A DNA stretch of 16,739 nucleotides from CAYVMD01 sp964452465. Its GTDB lineage: Bacteria > Armatimonadota > JACIXR01. A program made the position numbers and the translations under genes. Within the stretch, counting starts at the first letter, position 1, and each line of letters opens with the position of its first letter. Below, one piece after another: positions 1-7,916 of this stretch. The notes under the pieces are model-generated. The model ran no database searches, was not told the origin of the DNA, and saw only the letters and a list, made by a program, of their open reading frames with translations. The stretch lies in NCBI GenBank assembly GCA_964452465.1, contig CAYVMD010000045.1, forward strand, positions 1 through 16,739. Direction: 5' to 3'.

Positions 1-221
1 TAGCGAAGGCTATGGCTGGGGGAGTGGAAGGTGGAGGTGTCGAGGGCGCAGAGGTCGGGCGGAAGGTTCCAGCCATCCGGGAGCCCATCGCCATCCTGAT
101 CTATCTCGAATTCCGGATTCACCACCAAATTCGTCTTCGCTTCACCTCTCGCCTGCTGGGGGGGAAGCATCAACCATACTAAAAGGGAGGCGATTCCCCA
201 AAAGAGAAGCCTACCTTGCAT
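1..221 (-). CDS. Secreted protein with N-terminal 'DGDGLPDGW' module (3' end cut by window)
   Basis: An open frame runs from an ATG at 219-221 to the window edge without a stop, giving 73 residues. GGAGGGAGAAGG directly precedes the ATG as a ribosome binding site. Residues 1-27 are a signal peptide: MQGR, a hydrophobic stretch, then QQARGEA as a plausible cleavage region. The mature start reads NLVVNPEFEIDQDGDGLPDGW. That 'NP-F-x-D-x-DGDGLPDGW' pattern is typical of the first strands of carbohydrate-binding-like jelly-roll modules in secreted bacterial proteins; the Asp-rich turn resembles a calcium site. The remainder, including any catalytic domain, lies outside the window. A good sigma70-type promoter sits upstream, so it is probably transcribed separately from the large secreted protein behind it. 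Its role in extracellular polysaccharide binding or degradation is inferred only from this module and that neighbour. Confidence 0.8.
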   Translation of the reverse strand, partial: MQGRLLFWGIASLLVWLMLPPQQARGEAKTNLVVNPEFEIDQDGDGLPDGWNLPPDLCALDTSTFHSPSHSLR

Positions 222-295
222 CCTTCTCCCTCCTTCCTCTTTGCTAAGGAATAAACCTCTTGCGCCATAAGCCTTTTCAAGTTGACATTGCCATA

Positions 296-324
296 ATGAT
301 AACATGCCAAAAATCTTTTGTAAA
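296..324 (-). promoter_or_regulatory. Sigma70-type promoter with extended -10 for the partial secreted-protein gene
   Basis: On the minus strand TTTACA (319-324) is followed after exactly 17 bp by TATCAT (296-301). The preceding TGT supplies the TGn of an extended -10. Each hexamer matches consensus at 5 of 6. The predicted transcript starts near 289, leaving about 68 nt of leader before the ATG at 221. Prediction only. Confidence 0.5.
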
Positions 325-447
325 AGGGTAAAGAAAATATAATAACGCGCTGGGAAAGAGCCAAAAGCAATCCTTTTCAGGAGGATGTCCTTGAGGGGAA
401 AAGGAAAGCAGGATCTTCTTTCTTATCGCGCAAGAAATTCATTTTTG

Positions 448-3400
448 CTAAGGAATGATTAGCCTAATCTTGCCAAATAGGGAAGCATCCTTCGCGCCAC
501 AGATGCCTCCCGCCCATTCGAGCCAACCCCTGAAGCCCTCTCCATCGTTCTCGTTCAGGGTGAATGCCCACCCCATCACATCTCCTGCTTTCGGCTTCTT
601 TTTCCCCATCGCCATCCAAGGGATGGCGACCTCGTATATCGTCCTCCTCTCGTTTCTCTTTACAACGACCCTTGCTTCCTTTACTTCCCCCTCCTGGGGA
701 AGCCACTGAAAAAGCGTCGCCCCCTGAGGGGTGAGGGCGATGCCGAATTCCCGCACTCCCTCATAGGTTGGCTCTGAAGGTGGGAGGGTATGGGGGAGAA
801 AGGCGATTTGTATACAGTCTCCCTGCCATATCTCCTTTCCGGTGTAAGGTTGGTGAAAAACATCGTCCACCACTTCCCCCGCGAAATAGAAATTCTCCTC
901 ATCCCAGCCCACCCAAAATCTCCCCGAGAGATCGCCTTCTCCTCGCCAATCCTTCACCAAATTCCCTTGGGGAATGAGAGGAGCCAGCCCCTGCCATTCG
1001 GATAGATCACCGTCTATCTGGGGAGAAAGGAAGGGGCAACTCGCGGATGGACGGGGAGGCCAGACCTTGATTGGAAGAGTGGAGGATTCCCTGATTATAT
1101 ACCCTTGGATATCGAGGCTCTGGGAGGGGTAATCGTTGGGAATGGAGATGGCGAAGGGGATGCTCAGGGAGGAGCCAGCAGGTATGTCAATCGGTAGGGA
1201 GCGGGCGGGCTTGCAATTCCAGGCGGAAGGGATATCCAGAACTAAGCGTATGGACTGGGGGCGCTCGGAGCGGTTTGTAACAACTGCCGAGACCTCGAAG
1301 GTTTCCCCTGCCCTTGGCTCCTCCTTCATTTGAAGCGAAAGGCTCAAGGGATCAACCACGCTTAGGGGCACTTGGAGGGGGATTTTGTTACCCCCTATTT
1401 TGAGATAGCCCTTTACGAGGAAATCGCCCCGATAACCTAAAGGGGTATTGCCTCTGATGGCGATCGTCTTTGCCTTGCCCTTCTCCAAGGCAAGGGAATG
1501 CTCCTTCCCATCGATAATTAGGATCAAGGACATGGAGCGCGATGCCTTTGCGGCGAAGGTCAAACTGAACTCCTCCCCTTCCGCAATCTCTTTCCTTTCG
1601 GGTTGAAGGCCCCACTCCAAACCTGCTTTGTGAAGGGCGAGGTAGGGTAGAAGGGTAGGGAAGCGGGAAGATTCCTTCTCCGCTTCCTTTAAAGAGAGGC
1701 TCTTGAATTCTAAGAGCCTTATAGAGCGAGGGGGAAGGGTTTGGGTGATGGTGAAGGGCGGTTTCAATAGCGCCGAGGGCTTCCTACCGGAGGGCGAGAT
1801 TTCGTTCTGGAGGATCAACTTATCGGGAGGGAATAGGGATCCCGGAAGTTGAAAGGAGATGCTTTGTTCCTTCGTGCTCACATTGACGAGCAGAACCCCT
1901 ATAGTGTTGTCGCTTCCCCTCCATATTGTGCCCATTATCGCAGGGAGGGAAACGGATATTTGACGCTCATACCAGTCGAACCAGGTTCCCCTCACCTCGG
2001 GTAGGGAGTTCAACGGCTTCACCTCCCCCAATAGTTCCCCATATAGAAGGTATTTCAGGGCAAGGAGGCGGTACCTTCCCAACTCGCGGAGGAACTCCGC
2101 CTTCTTTCGATATCCCGGCTCTAACAGTTCGAAGCCCATCCAACCCAATTGGCATCCCCAGAGGAAATCCCTGCCCTCCAACATGGCGAAGGAATCGTCG
2201 TCCAGCAGACCATGGGTGGGGCTGGAGAAGTAGATGGTGTAACCGGAATAGACCGCCGTCATCATGGGTATCTCATTGGGATTGCGGGGGTTCCAGATCA
2301 GAAAGGCATCCACCCCGTCCATGTAGCACTCGGTGTTGTTTTCCGTGGTTATCGCTACCTTCCCCCCTGCTTTTTGCTTCACCCTCTGTAGAAGCTCCCT
2401 ATAGCCATCCACCCAGTAACTCCCCCCGCCCAAGGGATGTCCATGGCTCCTATCAAAACAGAGCGCCGGCCCCGCTGCCCCTATCTGGTCTATGTAGATA
2501 GCGTTAACCCCGCATTCATCCATCAGCCTGGCGGTTATCTCGTTGACCTTATCCTGCCAAAACTTGGTGAAAGGGCACATCACCGCGTGCCTTACCTGAG
2601 GATTATAAACCTCTATGTAGGGTTCACCGTTGGGGTCCTTGGTGCACCATTTTATCGCGGTGTCCTTAAAACTATCGAGGGAGGAATCCCAAAGACGCCC
2701 ATTGATATAGGGCATCACCAATATCCCCTTGTTTGTTAACTCCCTCACTCCCTGAGGAAAGCCACCCTTGTAGGGGAAGTAATTGGGATATTGTGTGTCG
2801 AAGCCGATCTCGTGCCAATTATACCAATGGACACCGAGGGGAACTTGGAAAAGGTCCAGCGCCTTGAGCATGTTCGGTACTACCTCTTCCCTCGTTCCAT
2901 CAGCACGCATCCATAGCCCGAGGTTTTTTATCGAGGCAGGCGTATCCTTCCGAGTGGCGAGGGGCCCTTTCCTCGTCCAAGGCGCTTCCTTTATAGCCCA
3001 TTGGCGATACATCTTGCAACCGGCGAGCCAGTTTCCCTTGTAAACGCCTACCGCGAAGGGGAAGGAATGAAAATCCGAGCCGGGAACGCCCATGTTCTCT
3101 ACCTCGGTGCGGAAGAAGAAAGATTTCCCCGGATTAATAGAGAAGAATTTAGGGAAGGCACGAGGATCATGGGCGGCGAGGTAAAAGCCGGAATCCCCCT
3201 TGTTTATGCAGATGAACTGCATAGGCCAACCGCAACTTGGGTAAGGACCGTTTATATCCCCCTTGGCGGATTTATAAAGCATGCCCCAATTGGAACGAGG
3301 AACCGCCACATCCAACGCTCCCTCCTCGCCAACACAAGTGAAGGTGGGAAAGTAAACCTCCCAAACTCCCAATCTCTTGCTTCGATTATCAACGGATATC

Positions 3401-4809
3401 CGCCAAAAGGAGAGGGGAGAGCCCTTGGGCAACTCTATTCTCACCTCCACATCCAGCACCCCCCTCTCCTCACCAACATCTATGTTCCTCCAGGAGAGGA
3501 TCGCCTGCCAACCCTTATCGTCCCGCAGAATCCTCGCCTTCCGCTCGCAGGGGGTCAAATTATCTATGATAAGATCCTCCTTCTTGCCTTGGGAGAGGGA
3601 CACCTTCCAGAGGAGGGGTGGAATTTCCCCATTGGGTTGGATAAGCTCCTCCCCGGTGAGGAGGTTGGATAGGCTGAGAAGCCCCATCCCTTCCTCCTCG
3701 TTGGCGAAGCCCAGGGCTATCTCCTTGTTCTTGACGATGTATTTGGGCTTAGGAATGAGAGGAGCAGTGAAGGAGGAGGTGGAGATCTTTAAATCGTTGG
3801 GAGGCGAGAAGAAGCGGGATATCTCGCTTATATCCCTGGGCGTAGGTCCTATGTAGATTAAACCTTGGAAAGCATAGGTCCTCTCATTGAAGGGACGCGG
3901 CATTTCTTGGATGTAATTGAAATACTCGCTCACGCCATCGAAGAGGGATATCCCTTTTTCGCTGTAAAGGGCGATGGCATCGTGGGAGTTGAACATAACC
4001 GCCCACTTGGAGAACCCGTAACCCCGCCTTGCATCGCTGAAACGCCCCTGTTGGAAGGGCATTCCTCCCGCCCAGAAGGAGAATTTTGCATCCCTGCGAG
4101 AGATCTGGAGGAAGTGAATTTCGCTCCAGGGAAGATCGTCATCCCTTTCCACCTTAGCGGAAACCTTTATTACTGGGCTATAGGCAGAGAACTCGTAGAG
4201 GTAGGTCGCCCGGGCATTGCCAGGAGCGTAATGATCGCTGAAATACCTTGCCTTTGCCTCTATTATCGCCTTGAGGGATCCCTTGAGGAGGACCTTGACC
4301 TCCGCATCCTGATCGCCCCTCAGGGTGAAGTAGCCCCTCTCTTTCTCATAGAGCCTGTCCTCGAAGATGAAATTCTCCTTGTTCCCCGAGATCCGAAAGA
4401 GGATGTAGTTGGGGAAGCCTCCGTTCCCCTTCTTGGGAAACTCCAGTTGGTAATAGGTGTTGGTTATGCGAATGGTATCCTTATCTTCCTCTACTTTAAG
4501 ATCGGAGGGTAGGGAGCTTCTCTCTTTAGAGGTTTCCACCTTAAACCTTCTCGTCGTTAAGGGGCGAGTAAGTCCGGGCAGGAGGAAAAGCAAGGTTTGG
4601 TTTTTGTGATCGTATTGGGCAGGCACCTCCCTAAAGGATTTCTTATCTATCTCCCAAACCCGGGGAAAGAGGTCGGCAGGAAGTTGAAGGGATAACTCCA
4701 CGATCCGTTGGAATAACTCTTCCCTTCCATTGCTAACCTCAAGTTGCAGGGGTCCAAAGGGAAAGGCAAACATACAGGCAAGAAAAGAAAGGAAGAGAAT
4801 CTTGCCCAT
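448..4809 (-). CDS. Giant secreted protein: DUF6259-like TIM-barrel enzyme with C-terminal CBM9-like domain
   Basis: The product is 1453 residues. The start is the ATG at 4807-4809, because AGGAGG (4817-4822) lies 7 nt upstream and a signal peptide begins there (MGKILFLSFLACMFAFPFGP). An upstream in-frame ATG at 4839 lacks a ribosome binding site. Residues ~90-600 are beta-rich, like the N-terminal parts of large glycosidases. Residues ~625-920 resemble the DUF6259/glycosidase-like TIM barrel: GLWMRADG, VHWYNWHEIGFD, GILVMPYINGRLWD, then AIYIDQIG with Asp774 and TTENNTE with Glu823. These two are the best candidate catalytic carboxylates by position at strand ends, which is inference. Residues ~1070-1250 form two Ig-like segments. 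Residues ~1261-1450 resemble a family 9 carbohydrate-binding/DOMON-like module (IDGDLSEW, FYFAGEVVDD, YEVAIPW). It probably acts outside the cell on a polysaccharide; the substrate is unknown. Confidence 0.85.
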   Translation of the reverse strand: MGKILFLSFLACMFAFPFGPLQLEVSNGREELFQRIVELSLQLPADLFPRVWEIDKKSFREVPAQYDHKNQTLLFLLPGLTRPLTTRRFKVETSKERSSLPSDLKVEEDKDTIRITNTYYQLEFPKKGNGGFPNYILFRISGNKENFIFEDRLYEKERGYFTLRGDQDAEVKVLLKGSLKAIIEAKARYFSDHYAPGNARATYLYEFSAYSPVIKVSAKVERDDDLPWSEIHFLQISRRDAKFSFWAGGMPFQQGRFSDARRGYGFSKWAVMFNSHDAIALYSEKGISLFDGVSEYFNYIQEMPRPFNERTYAFQGLIYIGPTPRDISEISRFFSPPNDLKISTSSFTAPLIPKPKYIVKNKEIALGFANEEEGMGLLSLSNLLTGEELIQPNGEIPPLLWKVSLSQGKKEDLIIDNLTPCERKARILRDDKGWQAILSWRNIDVGEERGVLDVEVRIELPKGSPLSFWRISVDNRSKRLGVWEVYFPTFTCVGEEGALDVAVPRSNWGMLYKSAKGDINGPYPSCGWPMQFICINKGDSGFYLAAHDPRAFPKFFSINPGKSFFFRTEVENMGVPGSDFHSFPFAVGVYKGNWLAGCKMYRQWAIKEAPWTRKGPLATRKDTPASIKNLGLWMRADGTREEVVPNMLKALDLFQVPLGVHWYNWHEIGFDTQYPNYFPYKGGFPQGVRELTNKGILVMPYINGRLWDSSLDSFKDTAIKWCTKDPNGEPYIEVYNPQVRHAVMCPFTKFWQDKVNEITARLMDECGVNAIYIDQIGAAGPALCFDRSHGHPLGGGSYWVDGYRELLQRVKQKAGGKVAITTENNTECYMDGVDAFLIWNPRNPNEIPMMTAVYSGYTIYFSSPTHGLLDDDSFAMLEGRDFLWGCQLGWMGFELLEPGYRKKAEFLRELGRYRLLALKYLLYGELLGEVKPLNSLPEVRGTWFDWYERQISVSLPAIMGTIWRGSDNTIGVLLVNVSTKEQSISFQLPGSLFPPDKLILQNEISPSGRKPSALLKPPFTITQTLPPRSIRLLEFKSLSLKEAEKESSRFPTLLPYLALHKAGLEWGLQPERKEIAEGEEFSLTFAAKASRSMSLILIIDGKEHSLALEKGKAKTIAIRGNTPLGYRGDFLVKGYLKIGGNKIPLQVPLSVVDPLSLSLQMKEEPRAGETFEVSAVVTNRSERPQSIRLVLDIPSAWNCKPARSLPIDIPAGSSLSIPFAISIPNDYPSQSLDIQGYIIRESSTLPIKVWPPRPSASCPFLSPQIDGDLSEWQGLAPLIPQGNLVKDWRGEGDLSGRFWVGWDEENFYFAGEVVDDVFHQPYTGKEIWQGDCIQIAFLPHTLPPSEPTYEGVREFGIALTPQGATLFQWLPQEGEVKEARVVVKRNERRTIYEVAIPWMAMGKKKPKAGDVMGWAFTLNENDGEGFRGWLEWAGGICGAKDASLFGKIRLIIP

Positions 4810-5104
4810 AAATGATCCTCCTCTCGTGTTGAATTCCATAAAATATTAGACTCATGCCCATCTTTAGCCCGACCCTCTATAAAATATCTAAGAGGTAGTC
4901 GTGCCCTAATGCTCTATCCTGTTTGCATCGCTTTACCTAAAACGATACCTTCGCTTTTTCCCCCTCGGTTCCCCCAACTGGCGAGGTTTAAGTCCCTTCT
5001 TTTCATGGCAAATATTTTAAACCATTCCCCTCAAACTATCGATATCTCTCTAAAATTTTTCATCTCGAGAAAAGAACCCATATTCTCGCTCTACGCCTCT
5101 TCTT
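4810..5104. other. Non-coding gap between the chaperonin 3' end and the large secreted protein
   Basis: This 295-bp stretch is AT-richer than its surroundings and holds no convincing gene. On the minus strand it must contain the end of the chaperonin transcript and the start of the secreted-protein transcript. AT-rich strings such as TAATAT and TATAGA occur, but none has a matching -35 at proper spacing, so no promoter is called. Two small inverted repeats are present: a nested one at 4893-4938 and one at 5066-5088. An 82-codon plus-strand frame through it has no ribosome binding site and ends inside the chaperonin. Confidence 0.6.
5066..5088 (-). terminator. Possible weak terminator hairpin after the chaperonin gene
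   Basis: On the minus strand CGAGAA (5083-5088) pairs with TTCTCG (5066-5071) around an 11-nt loop, 17 bp past the chaperonin stop. The stem is only 6 bp and the nearest T run (four T) comes about 10 nt later, so intrinsic termination here would be weak. Confidence 0.25.
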
Positions 5105-6673
5105 TTATTGGCTCTCGCTCTCCTTCTCCTGTGTCTGGGACTCTTCCCTCATCTTGATTATGGTGTTTATGCGTAGGACCGCTTCCGCCAATTCGCAGGC
5201 GGTCTTTAGGGCGTTGATTTTAACTGGAGCAGGGTCGACTATCCCCTTCTCCATGACATCTATCAGTTCCCCCGTGTCGCAATCTATCGCCAGGGAATCG
5301 CTATCGTTTTGGGCTTGGGAAGCCAGCACATCCCCGATCTTCTCCAGAGGGTTGAAGCCCGCGTTAAGGACGATGTGGGTCAAGGGCTTCTTCAAAGCCT
5401 CTATGACGCAATCTATTCCATATACCGACATCCCCCTCGTTTCCTCCCTTGCCTTTTGCACTTCCTTTATGGCGTACATCTCTATCGCTCCCCCTCCCGG
5501 CAAAACCCCCCCCTTCAGGGACATTTGAACCGCAGACGCGGCGTCTTTCGCTATCCTTTCCCTTTCCTCCTTAACTTCCTCCGTTGACGCTCCCACCAGG
5601 ATCGTCGCTACGGGCTTTCCCTTCCCTCCCAGCACCCTCGTGTGCTCCAGCCTCTCATCGTGGAATACCTCTTCCGCATAACCAAGGGCGGATTCTATCT
5701 CCTCCCTGCTCTTATAAAGGGAGGACCTCTTGATGGGTCTTGCTCCCGTATGCTCCGCTATCTTATTCAGATCCTTCGAGGAAAGGCGTCGCAGGACAAG
5801 GATCCCTACATCGGTAAGCATCTCCTCCGCCAGCCTATCTACCCCCTTGGATACAGCCACGAACTTCACGCCCAGGGAGATTATCTTATTGATCCCCTCC
5901 TTGAATTCGTTCCTCAACCTTTGATATTCCCTAAATCCGCTCTCCGTTGCCAGGGCATCGTCCTCTATCTCCTCCGGCTCCAGGGCATCATCCACCACCA
6001 ACACCTTTGCTCTTTCCACCCTGCGGGGCATCTGGCGGTTCATCCTCTCTTTATCTATTATCAATCCCAGGAAGACCTCGTTCTCCGCCCCCTCCTTCGC
6101 CACCACCATATCCTTCAATTTGAAGGCGGGATCCAAAAGTTTCTCCTTGCCCATTATCCTTCCCGCTTCCACGACTAACCTCGCGATATCCTCGTTTTCC
6201 CTGCTTGCTATATAGGCGGATTGATAAAGCAAGGGGGAGGAGAAGTCCTCGACCGGTCTGCTATGCGCCTCCATAACCTCTATGGCTCTCTTCACCCCCA
6301 CCTTTATCCCCTCTATTACTTTCGCTATGGGGACGCCTCTGGCGATCTGATTAACACCCTCGGTTATCAAAGCAGAGGCGAGGATGGTAACGGTTGTGGT
6401 GCCATCCCCTACCTCCTCATCTTGGGCCTTGGCGGCGTTTATGAGCATCTTTGCAGCGGGGTGGTTCGCCTCTATCTTGCTGAGGATAGTTGCTCCGTCG
6501 TTGGTGATGACGATGTCGCCGAACCTATCCACCAACATGCAATTAAGCCCTTTCGGCCCCAGGGTCCCCTCCACAGCGCTTGCCACCGCCCTTATGGCGC
6601 TGGCATTGCTGAGAAGGGCAGCTAAACGCTCATCTACCTCCGATTTTGAGAACCTCTTTACTTCCTCCGCCAT
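5105..6673 (-). CDS. Group II-type (thermosome/CCT-like) chaperonin in a bacterium
   Basis: The product is 522 residues, an ATP-driven ring chaperonin subunit of the TCP-1/thermosome fold rather than GroEL. Visible signatures are GPKG at 39-42, GDIVITNDGATIL at 52-64, VGDGTTT at 88-94 (nucleotide-binding Asp) and PGGGAIE at 392-398. The apical region ~200-315 carries DKERMNRQMPRRVERAKV and an insertion with the length and charge of the group II helical protrusion, the built-in lid, so no GroES partner would be needed. The C-terminus is Glu/Ser/Gln-rich and lacks GGM repeats. Bacterial members are known as group III chaperonins (Carboxydothermus type). ATG at 6671-6673 is preferred, with GGTGAT just upstream; an in-frame GTG at 6682 would overlap the previous gene by 8 bp. 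It is last in a six-gene cluster. Whether the genome also has GroEL cannot be seen here. Confidence 0.95.
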   Translation of the reverse strand: MAEEVKRFSKSEVDERLAALLSNASAIRAVASAVEGTLGPKGLNCMLVDRFGDIVITNDGATILSKIEANHPAAKMLINAAKAQDEEVGDGTTTVTILASALITEGVNQIARGVPIAKVIEGIKVGVKRAIEVMEAHSRPVEDFSSPLLYQSAYIASRENEDIARLVVEAGRIMGKEKLLDPAFKLKDMVVAKEGAENEVFLGLIIDKERMNRQMPRRVERAKVLVVDDALEPEEIEDDALATESGFREYQRLRNEFKEGINKIISLGVKFVAVSKGVDRLAEEMLTDVGILVLRRLSSKDLNKIAEHTGARPIKRSSLYKSREEIESALGYAEEVFHDERLEHTRVLGGKGKPVATILVGASTEEVKEERERIAKDAASAVQMSLKGGVLPGGGAIEMYAIKEVQKAREETRGMSVYGIDCVIEALKKPLTHIVLNAGFNPLEKIGDVLASQAQNDSDSLAIDCDTGELIDVMEKGIVDPAPVKINALKTACELAEAVLRINTIIKMREESQTQEKESESQ

Positions 6674-6674
6674 T

Positions 6675-7172
6675 TTAATCACCCAAAGCCCTTCTTATCG
6701 CTTCCTTCTCCTCATCCGAGAGGGGGAAGGGAGAGGTGCCTTCCTTTATCGGTTTCGCATAAACCCTTGCTCCTTCCCTTCCATAAAGACTGCTTATTAC
6801 CACCCCTTCCTTCTTATCGTTGAGGAGAGCAAGGGAAAAACTCAGCTCCCCTCCTACATCCCTAAAGGCATCGAAGCGTATGAAGCCCACCCTTTGGATA
6901 TCCCGCCGTTGCAATTCCCTCAATTCGTCAAGGGTTTTGCTAAGTTCTCGGAAGTGCCTTTCTGTCTCTGCCATAAAGGACTGCTGACGGGAAAGCAACC
7001 TTTTAAGATCCGTCCAATTCTCCCCCTCTCGAAGGAAGGAGAGCAATCTTTCCAAGGTCTTCACCCTGGAGAGGTTGGATAGGTAGAGCGCTAAAAGTAT
7101 TAAAAGTAAAAGGGTGTTCATGAATATCCAATAGGGAGCATGAGTTTGAAGGAAATTAAACATCTGGTGCAT
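6675..7172 (-). CDS. DUF4446 family membrane-anchored protein
   Basis: The product is 165 residues. One transmembrane segment (~15-33, WIFMNTLLLLILLALYLSNL) is followed by a charged, probably coiled-coil stretch (~36-92). The conserved DUF4446 core (~94-141) reads VGFIRFDAFRDVGGELSFSLALL, then GVVISSLYGREGARVYAKPI. The family has no established biochemical function; in Firmicutes it is often found near chromosome-partitioning or cell-wall genes. The start at 7172 has AGGAGG 8 nt upstream. The gene begins 15 bp after the rph stop, and its stop codon is 1 bp from the chaperonin ATG, so translation of the two may be coupled. The coiled coil suggests a partner at the membrane, which is inference. 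Confidence 0.88.
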   Translation of the reverse strand: MHQMFNFLQTHAPYWIFMNTLLLLILLALYLSNLSRVKTLERLLSFLREGENWTDLKRLLSRQQSFMAETERHFRELSKTLDELRELQRRDIQRVGFIRFDAFRDVGGELSFSLALLNDKKEGVVISSLYGREGARVYAKPIKEGTSPFPLSDEEKEAIRRALGD

Positions 7173-7187
7173 CAGCCTGACCTCCTT

Positions 7188-7916
7188 TCATATTATCCCT
7201 TTGAGGACCTCCTTTTGGACGGCGATTATCTGCTTTATGCCGGCGCTCGCCATATCCAAGAGGCGTTCCATCTGCTCTTGAGTGAAAGGTGCCCCCTCGG
7301 CGGTAGCTTGCACCTCCACTATCTTCCCCTTTTCGGTCATCACTACATTCATATCCACGGAAGCGGATGAATCCTCCTCGAAACAAAGGTCCAAAACCTC
7401 CCTTCCCATAACCACTCCCACGCTCACCGAGGCGACGAAATCCAAAATGGGAATTTCCTTCAGAACCTTCATATTGCGAAGGTAATGCATGGCCTCCACC
7501 ACCGCCACGAATCCCCCGTTAACCGCTGCGCACCTCGTCCCTCCATCCGCTACTATAACATCGCAATCTACGAGTATCGTCCTCTCCCCCAACTTCTGAA
7601 GGTCGAAACCTGCCCTCAGACTGCGCCCTATCATCCTTTGTATCTCCATTATCCTCCCCAAGGGATAACTCTTGGAGATCTCCCTGGGGATGCGATTGCG
7701 AGTGGAGCGGGGAAGCATCCCGTATTCGGCGGTTATCCATCCCCCACCCGTGCCCCGCAGGAAGGAGGGTACCTTATCGTCCTCTATAGTCGCAGAAACT
7801 ATCACCTCCGTATCCCCCATCTTTATGAAGCAGGAGCCCTCCGCGTATTTTAGAACTCCTCGCTTCATAAAGATGGGGCGCAGCTGGGTATTTGTCCTTC
7901 CGTCAACGCGAAGCAT
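7188..7916 (-). CDS. rph: Ribonuclease PH
   Basis: The product is 242 residues, the usual RNase PH length. This phosphate-dependent 3'-5' exoribonuclease trims tRNA and other RNA 3' ends, releasing nucleoside diphosphates. Family motifs run throughout: DGRTNTQLRP at the N-terminus, GGGWITAEYGMLPRSTRNR (~57-75) with the phosphate and RNA-binding arginines, GRIMEIQRMIGRSLRA (87-102), DCDVIVADGGTR (117-128), and EEDSSASVDMNVVMT (180-194) with the metal-binding Asp pair (182 and 188). The ATG at 7914-7916 has AGGAGG 5 nt upstream, inside the end of murI, which it overlaps by 14 bp. tRNA trimming matters less where CCA is encoded, as in the tRNA-Pro of this window. Confidence 0.97.
   Translation of the reverse strand: MLRVDGRTNTQLRPIFMKRGVLKYAEGSCFIKMGDTEVIVSATIEDDKVPSFLRGTGGGWITAEYGMLPRSTRNRIPREISKSYPLGRIMEIQRMIGRSLRAGFDLQKLGERTILVDCDVIVADGGTRCAAVNGGFVAVVEAMHYLRNMKVLKEIPILDFVASVSVGVVMGREVLDLCFEEDSSASVDMNVVMTEKGKIVEVQATAEGAPFTQEQMERLLDMASAGIKQIIAVQKEVLKGII

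Noticed and set aside
282..287. Perfect TTGACA on the plus strand
   Set aside because: No -10 like hexamer lies 15-19 bp downstream and no plus-strand gene follows.
371..405. Inverted repeat (8-bp arms TCCTTTTC/GAAAAGGA) downstream of the giant secreted protein gene
   Set aside because: The 19-nt loop and the lack of a T run make intrinsic termination doubtful; too weak to call.
1926..4512. Several long plus-strand open frames (up to 223 codons) opposite the giant secreted protein
   Set aside because: They are antisense shadows: low-complexity Pro/Arg/Gly translations, no ribosome binding sites and no recognisable domains, against a clear multi-domain protein on the minus strand.
4909..5157. 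82-codon plus-strand frame in the non-coding gap
   Set aside because: No ribosome binding site, no recognisable family, and it runs antisense into the end of the chaperonin gene.
5105..6673. Archaeal origin of the whole contig because of the thermosome-like protein
   Set aside because: MurI, AMIN-Amidase_3, GerMN, GGDEF, RibBA fusion and bacterial-type promoters and tRNA all indicate a bacterium.
6384..7082. 232-codon plus-strand frame
   Set aside because: It spans parts of both the chaperonin and DUF4446 genes in antisense and has no domain or start signal.
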